47,131 nucleotides of DNA from Eubacteriaceae bacterium (lineage in GTDB: Bacteria > Bacillota > Clostridia > Eubacteriales > Eubacteriaceae), in NCBI GenBank assembly GCA_030156895.1, contig JASGLP010000021.1:1-47131 (forward strand), in the 5' to 3' direction. Under the pieces are notes generated by a model, which worked only from the letters and a program-made list of their open reading frames with translations, searched no databases and was not told the DNA's origin. A program made the position numbers and the translations under genes. Shown here piece by piece: positions 25,670 through 34,165 of the stretch (positions are counted from its first letter, which is position 1; every line of letters begins with the position of its first letter).

Positions 25670-27646
25670 ATGTCATTTGAAAATCTTTTATCACCAATTA
25701 ATATTGGCACCCTAAAACTTAGAAACCGGGTAGTCATGGGTGCCATGGGCTCAGGAACAGCCCATGATAACGCTACTGTTTCTGAATGCGAATGCGCCTA
25801 TTATGCCGAGCGTGCCAAAGGCGGCGCTGGCCTGATTATTACCGAAGTCACCCGGGTCAACAACGAAACCGGGGTGATGATGCCGCGGCAAACCTCGGCA
25901 GCCACCGATGACTGCATCCCCGGGCTGACAAAACTGGCCCGAGCCGTTCATTTTTACGATGGTGCCATCTTTATCCAGCTGCACCATCCCGGCCGCCAAA
26001 CCGATAATATGGCGATCGGCGGACGAGCGACCATTTCCCCCAGCGGCATCAAAAGCATGATGTTACAGTCGGAATGCCGGGAAATGACCAATGCCGAAAT
26101 CAAAAGCTTTGTTCAGGATTATATCAATGCCGCCGAACGTTGCTACAAAGCCGGGATCGACGGGGTTGAACTCCACAGTGCCCATGGTTACTTGCTCAAT
26201 CAGTTTATTTCACCGCTGACGAATAAACGAACCGACGAATACGGTGGCAGCACCGAAAACCGTGCTCGCGTTATTAAAGAAATTATTGAAGGTATTCGCA
26301 AGCGAGTAGGGCGGGACTACCCGGTGATGCTGCGGATCTCAGCGGATGAATTTCTGCGGGAATCAATGTTCCCCTTTTCCGAAGATGGCCTGCTGCTTGA
26401 TGAAGCGATAGAAATCTGTAAATATCTGGTCCCCTTTGGTCTGGATGCGATCAATGTCTCCGCTGGTATTTATGAAACTATGAATCAGGCCTGGGAGCCG
26501 ATTTCTTTTGCTGAAGGCTGGAAGATCTACCTGGCCGAAGCCGTTAAAAAAGCGGTGGATGTACCGGTCTTTGGCGTTGGTGTAATCAGAAACCCTGAGT
26601 TTGCCGAAAAAATCATTGCCGAAGGCCGGGTCGACGGGGTTACCATTGCCCGGGGCTTATTGGCCGATCCCGATTGGGTCAATAAGGCTGCCGCTGGGCA
26701 AGTCGATGAGATCCGCCGCTGTATTTCCTGTCTGAATTGTATGGACTCGATGATTGAAAATGGGATGAAGGGCGAACCCTTTGCCTGTGCCATCAATGCC
26801 CGGGCTGCCCGGGAATGGTTCTACAACGATGACCGCCGCGATGGTGATGGCCGTTTAGTGGTTGTAATCGGCGGCGGGCCAGCGGGAATGGAAGCCGCTA
26901 GAAAACTAGCGCAGCGCCAATTCAAGGTCGTCTTATTTGAGAAAAATAGTGAACTGGGCGGGCAGCTCTGCTTAGGCAACAAACCGCCCCACAAAGATAA
27001 AATCAACTGGCTGATTGATTATTATAAAACGCAACTCACAAAGCTCGGTGTGGATGTCCGCCTCAATACCCCAGCAACCCATAATGCCATAAGCGCCCTC
27101 GATCCTTATGCCGTCTTTGTGGGAACCGGTGCCGAAGCCATTGTTCCCCAATCGATCAAGGGTGTTAAAAAAGCCCATGTCTGTACCAGTTCTGATATTC
27201 TTTCCGGGAAGGTAACCTTAACCGGTAAAAAAGTAGCTGTCATCGGCTCTGGCATGACTGGGGTGGAAACGGCTGAACTTTTAGAAACCCAGGACAACGA
27301 GGTCTTTGTGGTGGAAATGGCGGATCGCATCGGACCCGATGCCAGCTGGCAGAGTTTCAGCGATGTCCAAGCCCGACTGATGCGCTTCGGCACTGTTTTT
27401 ATGCCAGCTCACAAACTAGTTGAAATTGAAGATCAGTCCATTAAATTAGAGCAACCAGATGGCCAACATATTGACCTGGCTGTTGATCATGTGGTTCTAT
27501 CCCTCGGTGTCAAAGCAGATCAGACGCTGGCGGATGAAATCCTCAAGAACTTTGACCGTGTCGAAAAGATTGGTGATGTCGCCCAAGTCGGCCGCATTGC
27601 TAATGCCGTGGAAACCGGTTTTGTTGCCGCTTATCATTTAGTTTAA
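25670..27646 (+). CDS. FMN/Fe-S/FAD oxidoreductase of the 2,4-dienoyl-CoA / enoate reductase type
   Basis: A 658-residue old-yellow-enzyme fusion. Residues 1-340 are an FMN TIM barrel (SPINIGTLKLRNRVVMGAMG, HSAHGYLLNQFISPLTNKRT). A [4Fe-4S] cysteine cluster follows (RRCISCLNCMDS near 347-358 with a further Cys in EPFACAINA). Two Rossmann segments follow, VVVIGGGPAGMEAARKLA and KVAVIGSGMTGVETAELLE, for FAD and NAD(P). The layout matches FadH, BaiCD and clostridial enoate reductases, which reduce activated C=C bonds. It is in an operon with the Fe-alcohol dehydrogenase, so a two-step reduction of an unsaturated aldehyde/alcohol is plausible. A strong terminator follows. Confidence 0.92.
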   Translation: MSFENLLSPINIGTLKLRNRVVMGAMGSGTAHDNATVSECECAYYAERAKGGAGLIITEVTRVNNETGVMMPRQTSAATDDCIPGLTKLARAVHFYDGAIFIQLHHPGRQTDNMAIGGRATISPSGIKSMMLQSECREMTNAEIKSFVQDYINAAERCYKAGIDGVELHSAHGYLLNQFISPLTNKRTDEYGGSTENRARVIKEIIEGIRKRVGRDYPVMLRISADEFLRESMFPFSEDGLLLDEAIEICKYLVPFGLDAINVSAGIYETMNQAWEPISFAEGWKIYLAEAVKKAVDVPVFGVGVIRNPEFAEKIIAEGRVDGVTIARGLLADPDWVNKAAAGQVDEIRRCISCLNCMDSMIENGMKGEPFACAINARAAREWFYNDDRRDGDGRLVVVIGGGPAGMEAARKLAQRQFKVVLFEKNSELGGQLCLGNKPPHKDKINWLIDYYKTQLTKLGVDVRLNTPATHNAISALDPYAVFVGTGAEAIVPQSIKGVKKAHVCTSSDILSGKVTLTGKKVAVIGSGMTGVETAELLETQDNEVFVVEMADRIGPDASWQSFSDVQARLMRFGTVFMPAHKLVEIEDQSIKLEQPDGQHIDLAVDHVVLSLGVKADQTLADEILKNFDRVEKIGDVAQVGRIANAVETGFVAAYHLV

Positions 27647-27677
27647 TACTTAAATATCACACTATTAGTCTTGATAT

Positions 27678-27716
27678 AAAAATTGGCGAATACCATAAGG
27701 TATTCGCCAATTTTTT
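27678..27716. terminator. Intrinsic terminator after the reductase operon
   Basis: AATTGGCGAATACC and GGTATTCGCCAATT form a stem with loop ATAA, followed by a T run on the plus strand and preceded by an A run. It can also end the minus-strand GGDEF remnant whose stop is at 27721. Confidence 0.85.
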
Positions 27717-27720
27717 GTGA

Positions 27721-27792
27721 TTAATATTTTACCGCCGTTTCCTCTGAAACCAGAGCATTTCGCCCGGCATTTTTGGCCTGATACAAAAGCTT
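27721..27792 (-). pseudogene. C-terminal fragment of a GGDEF protein, cut by the IS element
   Basis: On the minus strand the 24 codons beginning KLLYQAKNAGRNALVSEET and ending at TAA 27723-27721 are the typical C-terminal end of a GGDEF domain (consensus D-K-x-L-Y-x-A-K-x-x-G-R-N). The fragment begins exactly at the right end of the IS element. Adding back the GAT of the TTGAT target gives the expected D before K. The catalytic part of the domain is absent. Confidence 0.8.
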
Positions 27793-28110
27793 TTGAACTA
27801 CCCATGACTGAAGTCACGGGATTCGATTAGGGCCTGTCGGCCCTTAGACTTTTTCCTGCTTCATGGACAACTGCGGATTGCCAAGTAAAGTGATCAGTCA
27901 CGCACGGATGCGTCGTCTTAGGTCGTCTCCAGCACCGATTATACTGATTGATCGCAAAGAGATCCGGCAGTACAACCGCACAGTATGGAAAACTCCCATC
28001 CCCCGAAGGCGACAGCCTAAAACCATACCCAGGCATCCACCGGCGTTCGACCGGCAGTGAGTTTATTGGTGTTGCTTATTACTTGCAGGATTAAACGGCC
28101 AGCAACCGCA
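27793..28110 (-). ncRNA. Probable omega/re-RNA at the tnpB 3' end and right end
   Basis: TnpB nucleases use an RNA made from the 3' end of tnpB and the downstream right end of the element, with the guide copied from the flanking DNA. The gene-free stretch of about 300 bp between the tnpB stop (28091) and the right boundary, with several short GC-rich hairpins, fits this. The guide would begin AAGCTTTTGTATCAGGCC on the minus strand. Not shown by any transcript evidence here. Confidence 0.5.
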
Positions 28111-29308
28111 GCCCTTCGTTACGGATATTGACGCTGGCATTGTGATCCCGGTCATGAACTGTCCCACAGTGACTGCAGGCCCAGTGGCGTTCGTCCAGGG
28201 TCAGCGCCACATATTGATGGCCACAGGCAGAACACAGCCTGGAGGATGCGAAAAAGCGGTTGACTTTGACAAGCCGTCCACCCCGCCAGTCCAGTTTGTA
28301 GGCCAGGAAGGTGATGAACTGCCGCCACCCGGCATTGCTGATGGCTTTGGCCAGCTTATGATTTTTTACCATGCCGCGGATGTTCAGGTCTTCCACAACC
28401 ACCACCTGGTTTTCGTTGGCGATTGTCGTTGACAGCTTGTGATGAAAGTCTTTTCGCTGGTTGGCAATGTGTTCATGGCGTTTGGCCACCTTCGTGCGTT
28501 GCTTGTCATAGTTTTTGGATCCCTTTTGACAACGGGCCAGCTGCTGCTGCAGTTTGGCCAGTTTCTTTTCAGCCTGTTTGATATAGGCACCATGGGAATA
28601 GTCGGCAAAGTCTTTGCCATCATAGACAACCGCAAAGGTCTTCAGGCCCAGATCAATCCCGACACAGCGATAGTCCGCGGTCAGATCCACCGGCTGGGAA
28701 ATGGCGACCACTTCCTGAACGGACAGCGATACCGTGTAACCGGTGGCCGTCCGGGTGATGGTGGCGGCCTGGATTTTAAGGGTGCCGTCAAGCAGGGACT
28801 GGAGCCGCTTCCGGTTGGTTTTCTTCGGAAACAGGGCTACCAGACCCAGCTTCGGCAGCTTGATTGCCTCCGGCGTGACGGCAATATTGCCATTGGTATA
28901 TTTGGTCGTGTAGGTTTGTTTGGAACTGTGCTTTTTCTTAAACTTCGGGAAACCACCCCGCTTGGCAAAAAAGCGGTCATAGGCGGCCTGAACCTGTTCA
29001 CAGGCCGTTTCCAGAGAAAACTTGTCCACCGCTTTCAGATAGGGTTTTTCGTCCTTCAACGCATTCAGTCGATCCTTTTTAAAGGCGGCCACGGATAGCG
29101 TCGTCTGATTGGTTTGATAGGCTTCAATCCGGCTTGCCAGATAGCTATTAAAGATCAGCCGGTGACAGCCCAGGGTCTGATTAATCTGAGCAATCTGTTC
29201 CAGTGTGGGCAGGATCCGGAAGGTCATACCAAAGCACCGCAGGCGCTTGCCCTCGGCAGCCAGAAGCTTATTCTTTTCTTTGATGGTTAATGATCGCTTC
29301 CTGTTCAT
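28091..29308 (-). CDS. tnpB: TnpB RNA-guided nuclease of the IS element
   Basis: A 405-residue TnpB. The N-terminal helix-turn-helix and wedge part opens with RCFGMTFRILPTLEQ. The RuvC-like nuclease has its three acidic residues in place: D219 (VGIDLGLKTF), E306 (VVVEDLNIRG) and D388 (HDRDHNASVN). The zinc ribbon is C359-x2-C362 and C378-x2-C381. TnpB cuts DNA next to a TAM guided by its RNA and helps the element persist after excision. Here the TAM should be TTGAT. The start lies 5 bp after the tnpA stop, so the genes are co-transcribed. All catalytic residues are present, unlike in tnpA. Confidence 0.93.
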   Translation of the reverse strand: MNRKRSLTIKEKNKLLAAEGKRLRCFGMTFRILPTLEQIAQINQTLGCHRLIFNSYLASRIEAYQTNQTTLSVAAFKKDRLNALKDEKPYLKAVDKFSLETACEQVQAAYDRFFAKRGGFPKFKKKHSSKQTYTTKYTNGNIAVTPEAIKLPKLGLVALFPKKTNRKRLQSLLDGTLKIQAATITRTATGYTVSLSVQEVVAISQPVDLTADYRCVGIDLGLKTFAVVYDGKDFADYSHGAYIKQAEKKLAKLQQQLARCQKGSKNYDKQRTKVAKRHEHIANQRKDFHHKLSTTIANENQVVVVEDLNIRGMVKNHKLAKAISNAGWRQFITFLAYKLDWRGGRLVKVNRFFASSRLCSACGHQYVALTLDERHWACSHCGTVHDRDHNASVNIRNEGLRLLAV

Positions 29309-29313
29309 TGACT

Positions 29314-29712
29314 TTACTCCATTTTCTGATTCTGAATGTAGCGTTTGATCTGCTCGCCAGTTGTATCACTGACGGTGCCGACATAATAAGATGGATTCCA
29401 CAAAGCCCCATCCCAGAGCTGCTGTTTTATTTCCGGATGTGCTTTAAAGAGGTGTCGGGCGGATACGCCCTTCAAAGCTTTGATGATATCCGGGATATAG
29501 TGTTGGGGCGAGCAGTCGATCAGGATATGCACATAATCAGTCGGAATCGACAGTTCAAGGATGGTAAACTTATTGTCCATGGCGATTTTATTTAACGACT
29601 GCCTCAGTGTTTCAATCACACCATCCTTTAGCACCTTCTTTCGATATTTGGTACACCATACAATATGATATTGGATACTATATATGTATCCTCTTCCATG
29701 TTTTTCTATCAC
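29314..29712 (-). CDS. tnpA: IS200-like Y1 transposase TnpA
   Basis: A small single-strand transposase starting IEKHGRGYIYSIQYHIVWCT. The likely start is GTG 29712 (AAGGA upstream, 132 residues). A frame extending up to ATG 29769 would include a TATAAT promoter box and is less likely. The catalytic tyrosine is probably the Tyr of KRYIQNQ near the C-terminus. The metal-binding HUH motif reads Y-V-H (PTDYVHILI), so the first histidine is a tyrosine. Whether this enzyme is active is therefore open. It is directly followed by tnpB. Confidence 0.88.
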   Translation of the reverse strand: MIEKHGRGYIYSIQYHIVWCTKYRKKVLKDGVIETLRQSLNKIAMDNKFTILELSIPTDYVHILIDCSPQHYIPDIIKALKGVSARHLFKAHPEIKQQLWDGALWNPSYYVGTVSDTTGEQIKRYIQNQKME

Positions 29713-29866
29713 GATTACACCGTCCTTATTGTTATACTTAATTATAACGCATGTGATAATATACGTCATTAAAAAAACGGCTGTTTAAGCCCTTTTAAAG
29801 ATATTTCGGGATAGGTAAGTCGCCCTAACTCACGACTGAAGTCACGCGTGTGCGGGCTTAGATTTT

Positions 29867-30210
29867 ATCAAATAAATCGTACTCGTAATCACTGGTATCG
29901 CCATTCCTGCCAAAACCAGACCAACTCGCCTTCGCGATACCCCCCGGGTTTTGAGTAACCGATTGATCAGAACCACCATTGCGTATCCCATTGCAAAATA
30001 AAGGGCGGCAACCTGAATCTTATACCATAAACCCTTTTGGGTTACCAAAACACTAAATCCAAGTTCCGTATCCACCTCCAGATTAGCATAGTATAAATAA
30101 TGTGTGGTATTGGATTGAACCATAAAAAAGGTGATTATACAAATGCCTAAAACTGACGTTATCCAAAGCGCACACCAACTACCCGCTTTTTTATTCTGCC
30201 TTTTTAATTG
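29867..30210 (-). pseudogene. 7TM fragment of a signalling protein, disrupted and 5'-truncated
   Basis: On the minus strand an open frame gives GSWCALWITSVLGICIITFF, then HYLYYANLEVDTELGF and MVVLINRLLKTRGVSRRRVG, and further helices ending at STIYLI. This is the middle of the histidine-kinase-type 7TM module, the same family as the N-terminus of the EAL protein at 13-16 kb. No start codon with ribosome site is seen, and its upstream part runs into the DUF1254 gene, so the 5' end is lost. Together with the GGDEF tail at 27721 it is probably one decayed 7TM-GGDEF gene whose centre is deleted. Confidence 0.7.
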
Positions 30211-31594
30211 TTGGCGGTTGCCAGCTTCCCTCGAGGACTGTCTCCTGAGGGAGATAGATGCGGAGATACAAATGGAAATTATCGGCCGAAATTGGCAGCC
30301 AGTTATTTGCTAAGGCAGCGTCTGCTGGCGCCTCGGTTTGCAGCAGCAGATCCAGTGAACCATCGGGATTATAAACAACCGCACTCCGGTCGTTAATACT
30401 ATAGCGGTTAAGCGGATTATCAATCAGGAAATTATCGCTGTCATAGGCTGTAATTGACCAGAATCCCAACTCGTTAGTGGGCGGTAACTGGTCTTTGTCA
30501 AAATGAATGACATAGTTGTTTCTACCATCAAAGGTTTGACCACTACTGTCAGAATTGGTATTGGGGTATATGGCCACTGAAACCGGATTAGCGGCCAATC
30601 CATTTAAGGCAATCAGGGCACGATAATCATATTCCGTTGCAAATTCAGCCACTGGTTCACCAAAGAACCGCCAATTATTCATCTGGATAAGAAAATCCTG
30701 GGATGCGCTAAAAAGGGTTGTCGGCAAGGCATCGATCATTTTACTCCAATCATCTTCTTTGGCCTCTCCCAGGATGGTGTCATCAAACGCTAGACCTGGC
30801 CCCACCCCTACTGTACTGATCTTTTCAATCAGCGGCTGATCAGCACTAGCCGATGGATTCGTAACCATTAACTGATTGGCGGTATTAAAAAACGCTGCCG
30901 GCGTCATTTGTAAAACATGTTCGATCGGAATAAAGTTATTGCTTTCGTCATAAGTACCTTTGGCGGGGACATCGGCTTGTCCCGACAAATAATTTTCTAA
31001 TGGCAGCAGTTGGATGTTATTTTGAATGGCATAAACATTTTCTAAATCTGCTTGGCCATAGCTGAGTACCCGACACAGAATCCAGGTCATATTTGTTGGC
31101 ATCGCTACCTGGGTCAGGGCCTCTGGAATTTCGCCACTGTAATCGGGACCAGTGATCAGAAAAGCTGTCTGATCGGGGTTATCGCTACCAGAGCCAGTAA
31201 TTTTCACGGCATTGGTATAGGCATCCATTAGCTCTCCCGAACAAAACCGATCCGTTTTTGGCATTATAAAAACCATCGCCGTATCTGAAAGATCTAAAAA
31301 TGCCTGAGAATATAGAGTATCCGTATTGATAGTAACGACATCTTTGGCACTGGCATTGGCCAAATTACGACTGTGAAACAGCTGATTGACCGGTGCCTGA
31401 GTCGTCGTTGCCTCGACGGTATTGGTCATTTTTTCCATGGTGGCATTCACCAGTACCAACGGGAACGCATAGACATAGGCATCGTAGATGGTCTCCCATT
31501 GACTCGATTCTTTCACTTCATTATTACTGACTGTACAACCAGACATAAACATGATGGCAAGAATCAGACCTAGCAACTTTGTAATCTTTTTCAC
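30191..31594 (-). CDS. DUF1254/DUF1214 lipoprotein
   Basis: A 467-residue protein with a lipoprotein signal (MKKITKLLGLILAIMF, lipobox MSGC with Cys20). A DUF1254 domain near residues 35-165 (YDAYVYAFPLVL, VVTINTDTLYSQAFLDL) is followed by a C-terminal DUF1214 domain (about 340-450; ELGFWSITAYDSDNFLI, YSINDRSAV). Function is unknown for both domains; it should sit on the outer face of the membrane. The start is GTG 31594 with AGGGGA upstream. It is a single gene. Its last bases overlap the truncated 7TM fragment, suggesting a deletion brought the two together. Confidence 0.88.
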   Translation of the reverse strand: MKKITKLLGLILAIMFMSGCTVSNNEVKESSQWETIYDAYVYAFPLVLVNATMEKMTNTVEATTTQAPVNQLFHSRNLANASAKDVVTINTDTLYSQAFLDLSDTAMVFIMPKTDRFCSGELMDAYTNAVKITGSGSDNPDQTAFLITGPDYSGEIPEALTQVAMPTNMTWILCRVLSYGQADLENVYAIQNNIQLLPLENYLSGQADVPAKGTYDESNNFIPIEHVLQMTPAAFFNTANQLMVTNPSASADQPLIEKISTVGVGPGLAFDDTILGEAKEDDWSKMIDALPTTLFSASQDFLIQMNNWRFFGEPVAEFATEYDYRALIALNGLAANPVSVAIYPNTNSDSSGQTFDGRNNYVIHFDKDQLPPTNELGFWSITAYDSDNFLIDNPLNRYSINDRSAVVYNPDGSLDLLLQTEAPADAALANNWLPISADNFHLYLRIYLPQETVLEGSWQPPTIKKAE

Positions 31595-31725
31595 GACAAA
31601 TCCCCTCTCGATTTTTATTTGAACGCCCCTACAAAAACCAACCCCTAGGATTACTCATTAGCGGGTTTTGACCCGATCCTTGTGAATTGATCGTTTAGAT
31701 TTATTGTAACCCATTTCACGCCTAA

Positions 31726-31761
31726 AAGTAAGACCCAAAATATTTATTTTGAGCCTTACTT
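31726..31761 (-). terminator. Intrinsic terminator after the serine hydrolase gene
   Basis: An imperfect 17-bp inverted repeat (31726-31742 with 31745-31761, G-T pairs in the middle) ends in TTACTTTTAGG on the minus strand, 12 bp past the stop codon. Weak T run. Confidence 0.6.
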
Positions 31762-31772
31762 TATTTTATTCT

Positions 31773-33776
31773 TTAAAAGCGATACTGATAAGGGAATTGG
31801 TCTCCTTCATTGCCAATAAACATCACATAGGATCCGGCCGTCACCGGAACATCTTCAATAGCCGCATACATGGTGTCGTAGGCGACTGTCAACGCTGAAT
31901 CATAAATCACGACCCGACCACCCTCTGGTAGGGTTATTTCAAAGCTGCCATCAGCGTCGAGTTTTCTGATGGTATTTTCGCCAACACCCGTGCTAGTGAT
32001 TTTTTCTCCATTCTGAAGACTTGCGACTGCTGCCACTTCCATCAACGTATAACCCATCGCCGTCATCGTTGTTTTACCGTTTTCTTCTTTAATATTTGGT
32101 TCAACCAGATCGCGGGCATAGGCCAGATTCATGAAGCCGGTATTTTCATCCTTTAACGGATAGGGTGTATAACCACCATCACTACCGTAGTAAATGTAGC
32201 CGGGAAGTTCTGGCAAGCCGCCGGTAGTTACGGAAAACGCATATAGATCAATGGCACTAAGGCTCACTGGAATCCAGGCCTTGCCTTCAAAACGGCTGGT
32301 ATTGACCGGGTTGTTAGCGGTAATGTCTTCAGCGATAACAATCGAGTAGTCCGCATTACTCAGGGACTGAAGCATCAGTTTTTTCCCAAAGCTTTCTGAG
32401 AATGACAACCAATAATCATTTTGCATATCAAAGTATCCATCGCCAATATGGGGATAGCTTACGGCTGTAACAAAGGATTTGCCATCGAATTGCTGATAAT
32501 CGAGGGTATTGTTTTCGAGATTAAACTCGATTTTAATCGTACTGCCACTGCTTCCATAATATCCGGCAAAGCCTAAGATTTCACTGGGAATCGGTGGTGC
32601 CGATGTGGCCTTTATGTCTTTGCTTGCTTCTGCCTGAACGACGCCTTTTTCTTCTAGCATCGTCTGAGTAATGCTCTTGGCAACGCCAGTTACATCAGCT
32701 ATTCCGGAAAAAATCAGGGCAATCGAAATATTCTCTTCGGGAATCACGTAAAGCTGGGAATTGAACTGGAGGGTTCCTCCGTTTTTACTGATCACATGAA
32801 CACCCTCTTCGGCAAAGCTGGCAACATCGACCATATCCCAACCCAATCCATAGTTAGTTATCGGCGTTCCCGATGGTACTGTTTCTTTAGCATATTGGGG
32901 GCTGATGTACTCGGCAAAGGATTCGGCGGTCATCAGTTTATCGCTCAACAAGGCGTTGCCAAAGCGACATAAATCAGCCGTCGTTGCGGAAATTCCACCG
33001 GTTCCCATCAAATTGATAATTTCTGACGGGAGAGCCAACCCATCGTCATTGCTATACTGCCAGGCGATGTTTGCATTTCCTTTCGCAAACGAACAGCTAC
33101 TATTACGCATACCGGCTTTTGCAAAAATATTTTTATCCATGTACGCCGAATAACTCTGGCCGGACATTTTTTCAATCAGCACCTCAGCCAGGGTAAAACC
33201 ATCGTTGCAATAAACACTGACCACCCCGGGATTCTCCTTTAATGTACTGTTAGCCAGATAATCCATAAAGTTTGCCAGAAAATCCGGATCTTCGGCTGTT
33301 GCAAAGCCATTCGGCATAAACGTCCCCGGTAGCCCTGACGAATGATTGAGTAGCATTCGCACCGTGATATCCTGATATCGGCTGTCTTGCATGGTAAAGT
33401 CCGGGAGGTAGTCCACCACTGGTTTGTCCAGCTCAAGCACCCCTTCTTCGACCAGCTGCATAATGGCCGCTCCGGTGAACACCTTGCTGACTGAACCGAT
33501 ATTATATTGGGTACTGGTATCTACAGCCAGCGCCTCCACCCGATTAGCCATGGCAAACCCCTCTTCATAGACAATTTTGCCATTATCCATGATCGCAATG
33601 GTCGCACTGGATGCCCCTCTTCCAATAACTTCCTTCCAAATTTCAGTCCGGGCCGTGGCAATTGTTTTTTCATAGCTCTGGTTCTGGCTTTGTGAAGAGG
33701 TTGTGGTGCATCCCGACACAAAAACAAGAAATAACAATAAACTGAGGAGAACACCTGCTAATCGTTTTTTTAACAT
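31773..33776 (-). CDS. Serine hydrolase lipoprotein (class C beta-lactamase fold)
   Basis: A 667-residue exported lipoprotein. The signal LLSLLLFLVFVSGC gives a lipobox Cys. The beta-lactamase/transpeptidase-like domain (about residues 45-380) has S-V-S-K as the SxxK nucleophile motif (NIGSVSKVFTG), Y-C-N as YxN (VSVYCNDGFT) and KNGGTL for the KTG box. The C-terminal 250 residues are beta-rich and unrecognised. Such proteins act as D-aminopeptidases, esterases or penicillin-binding hydrolases rather than true beta-lactamases. ATG 33776 (AAAGGA 8 nt upstream) is chosen over earlier in-frame ATGs, which would place extra charged residues before the signal. Confidence 0.9.
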   Translation of the reverse strand: MLKKRLAGVLLSLLLFLVFVSGCTTTSSQSQNQSYEKTIATARTEIWKEVIGRGASSATIAIMDNGKIVYEEGFAMANRVEALAVDTSTQYNIGSVSKVFTGAAIMQLVEEGVLELDKPVVDYLPDFTMQDSRYQDITVRMLLNHSSGLPGTFMPNGFATAEDPDFLANFMDYLANSTLKENPGVVSVYCNDGFTLAEVLIEKMSGQSYSAYMDKNIFAKAGMRNSSCSFAKGNANIAWQYSNDDGLALPSEIINLMGTGGISATTADLCRFGNALLSDKLMTAESFAEYISPQYAKETVPSGTPITNYGLGWDMVDVASFAEEGVHVISKNGGTLQFNSQLYVIPEENISIALIFSGIADVTGVAKSITQTMLEEKGVVQAEASKDIKATSAPPIPSEILGFAGYYGSSGSTIKIEFNLENNTLDYQQFDGKSFVTAVSYPHIGDGYFDMQNDYWLSFSESFGKKLMLQSLSNADYSIVIAEDITANNPVNTSRFEGKAWIPVSLSAIDLYAFSVTTGGLPELPGYIYYGSDGGYTPYPLKDENTGFMNLAYARDLVEPNIKEENGKTTMTAMGYTLMEVAAVASLQNGEKITSTGVGENTIRKLDADGSFEITLPEGGRVVIYDSALTVAYDTMYAAIEDVPVTAGSYVMFIGNEGDQFPYQYRF

Positions 33777-34111
33777 TTTCTTCATCCTTTCAAAAATCAT
33801 ATAGCGTTTTTCACTATTTCTTTTTTTACCCTGATTCAATTGATTTATCAATTATTCTATCATAAAAACTAAGCGAAAAAGCACTGAAATTTTAACCGGC
33901 TTGTTAATTTTTTATTTGCAATACGTAATTAAAAAGGAGCCAATCGCTTTGTGTCGATGATTGAGCTTAACCTAAACGAAAATCTATTTCCCGATCTGAC
34001 TTTAAGCTTCTCTTGATCATTTAGGTTGTTCCCTTTATAATCACTTTTCCTAAGGCACGAATAAATAAATTGATGGGTTAAAAATTTACTGCAAAAATAC
34101 CAATATCAGGC

Positions 34112-34117
34112 TATAAT
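34112..34117 (+). promoter_or_regulatory. Possible -10 box of the PAS-GGDEF gene
   Basis: TATAAT lies 49 bp before the ATG at 34166; no good -35 box is seen. The 389-bp gap 33777-34165 holds nothing else I can support. Confidence 0.35.
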
Positions 34118-34165
34118 AAGTATTAGCTAGACGCATAAATCTTTAAATTCTCTGGAGGTATTTCC

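Larger units (their letters stand above)
27793..29866 (-). mobile_element. IS200/IS605-family element with tnpA and tnpB (ISDra2-like ends)
   Basis: A 2,074-bp element read on the minus strand. The left boundary follows TTGAT (29871-29867) and the right boundary ends in TTCAA (27797-27793). Each end has a small hairpin built on the same TGACTTCAGTC core (left 29831-29846, right 27801-27820). GAAT lies just 5' of the right hairpin and TCAA 3' of it, the same guide/cleavage pair known from IS608. There are no terminal inverted repeats or target duplication, as expected for a single-strand Y1 transposon. Boundaries are inferred from these signals. Confidence 0.85.

Noticed and set aside
27827..28036. 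69-codon minus-strand frame between tnpB and the element end
   Set aside because: It lies in the right end/omega-RNA region, where hairpins and RNA function explain the conservation; no protein family recognised.
28439..29098. 219-codon open frame on the plus strand opposite tnpB
   Set aside because: tnpB on the other strand has all its catalytic residues and zinc ribbon; this frame shows no motif.
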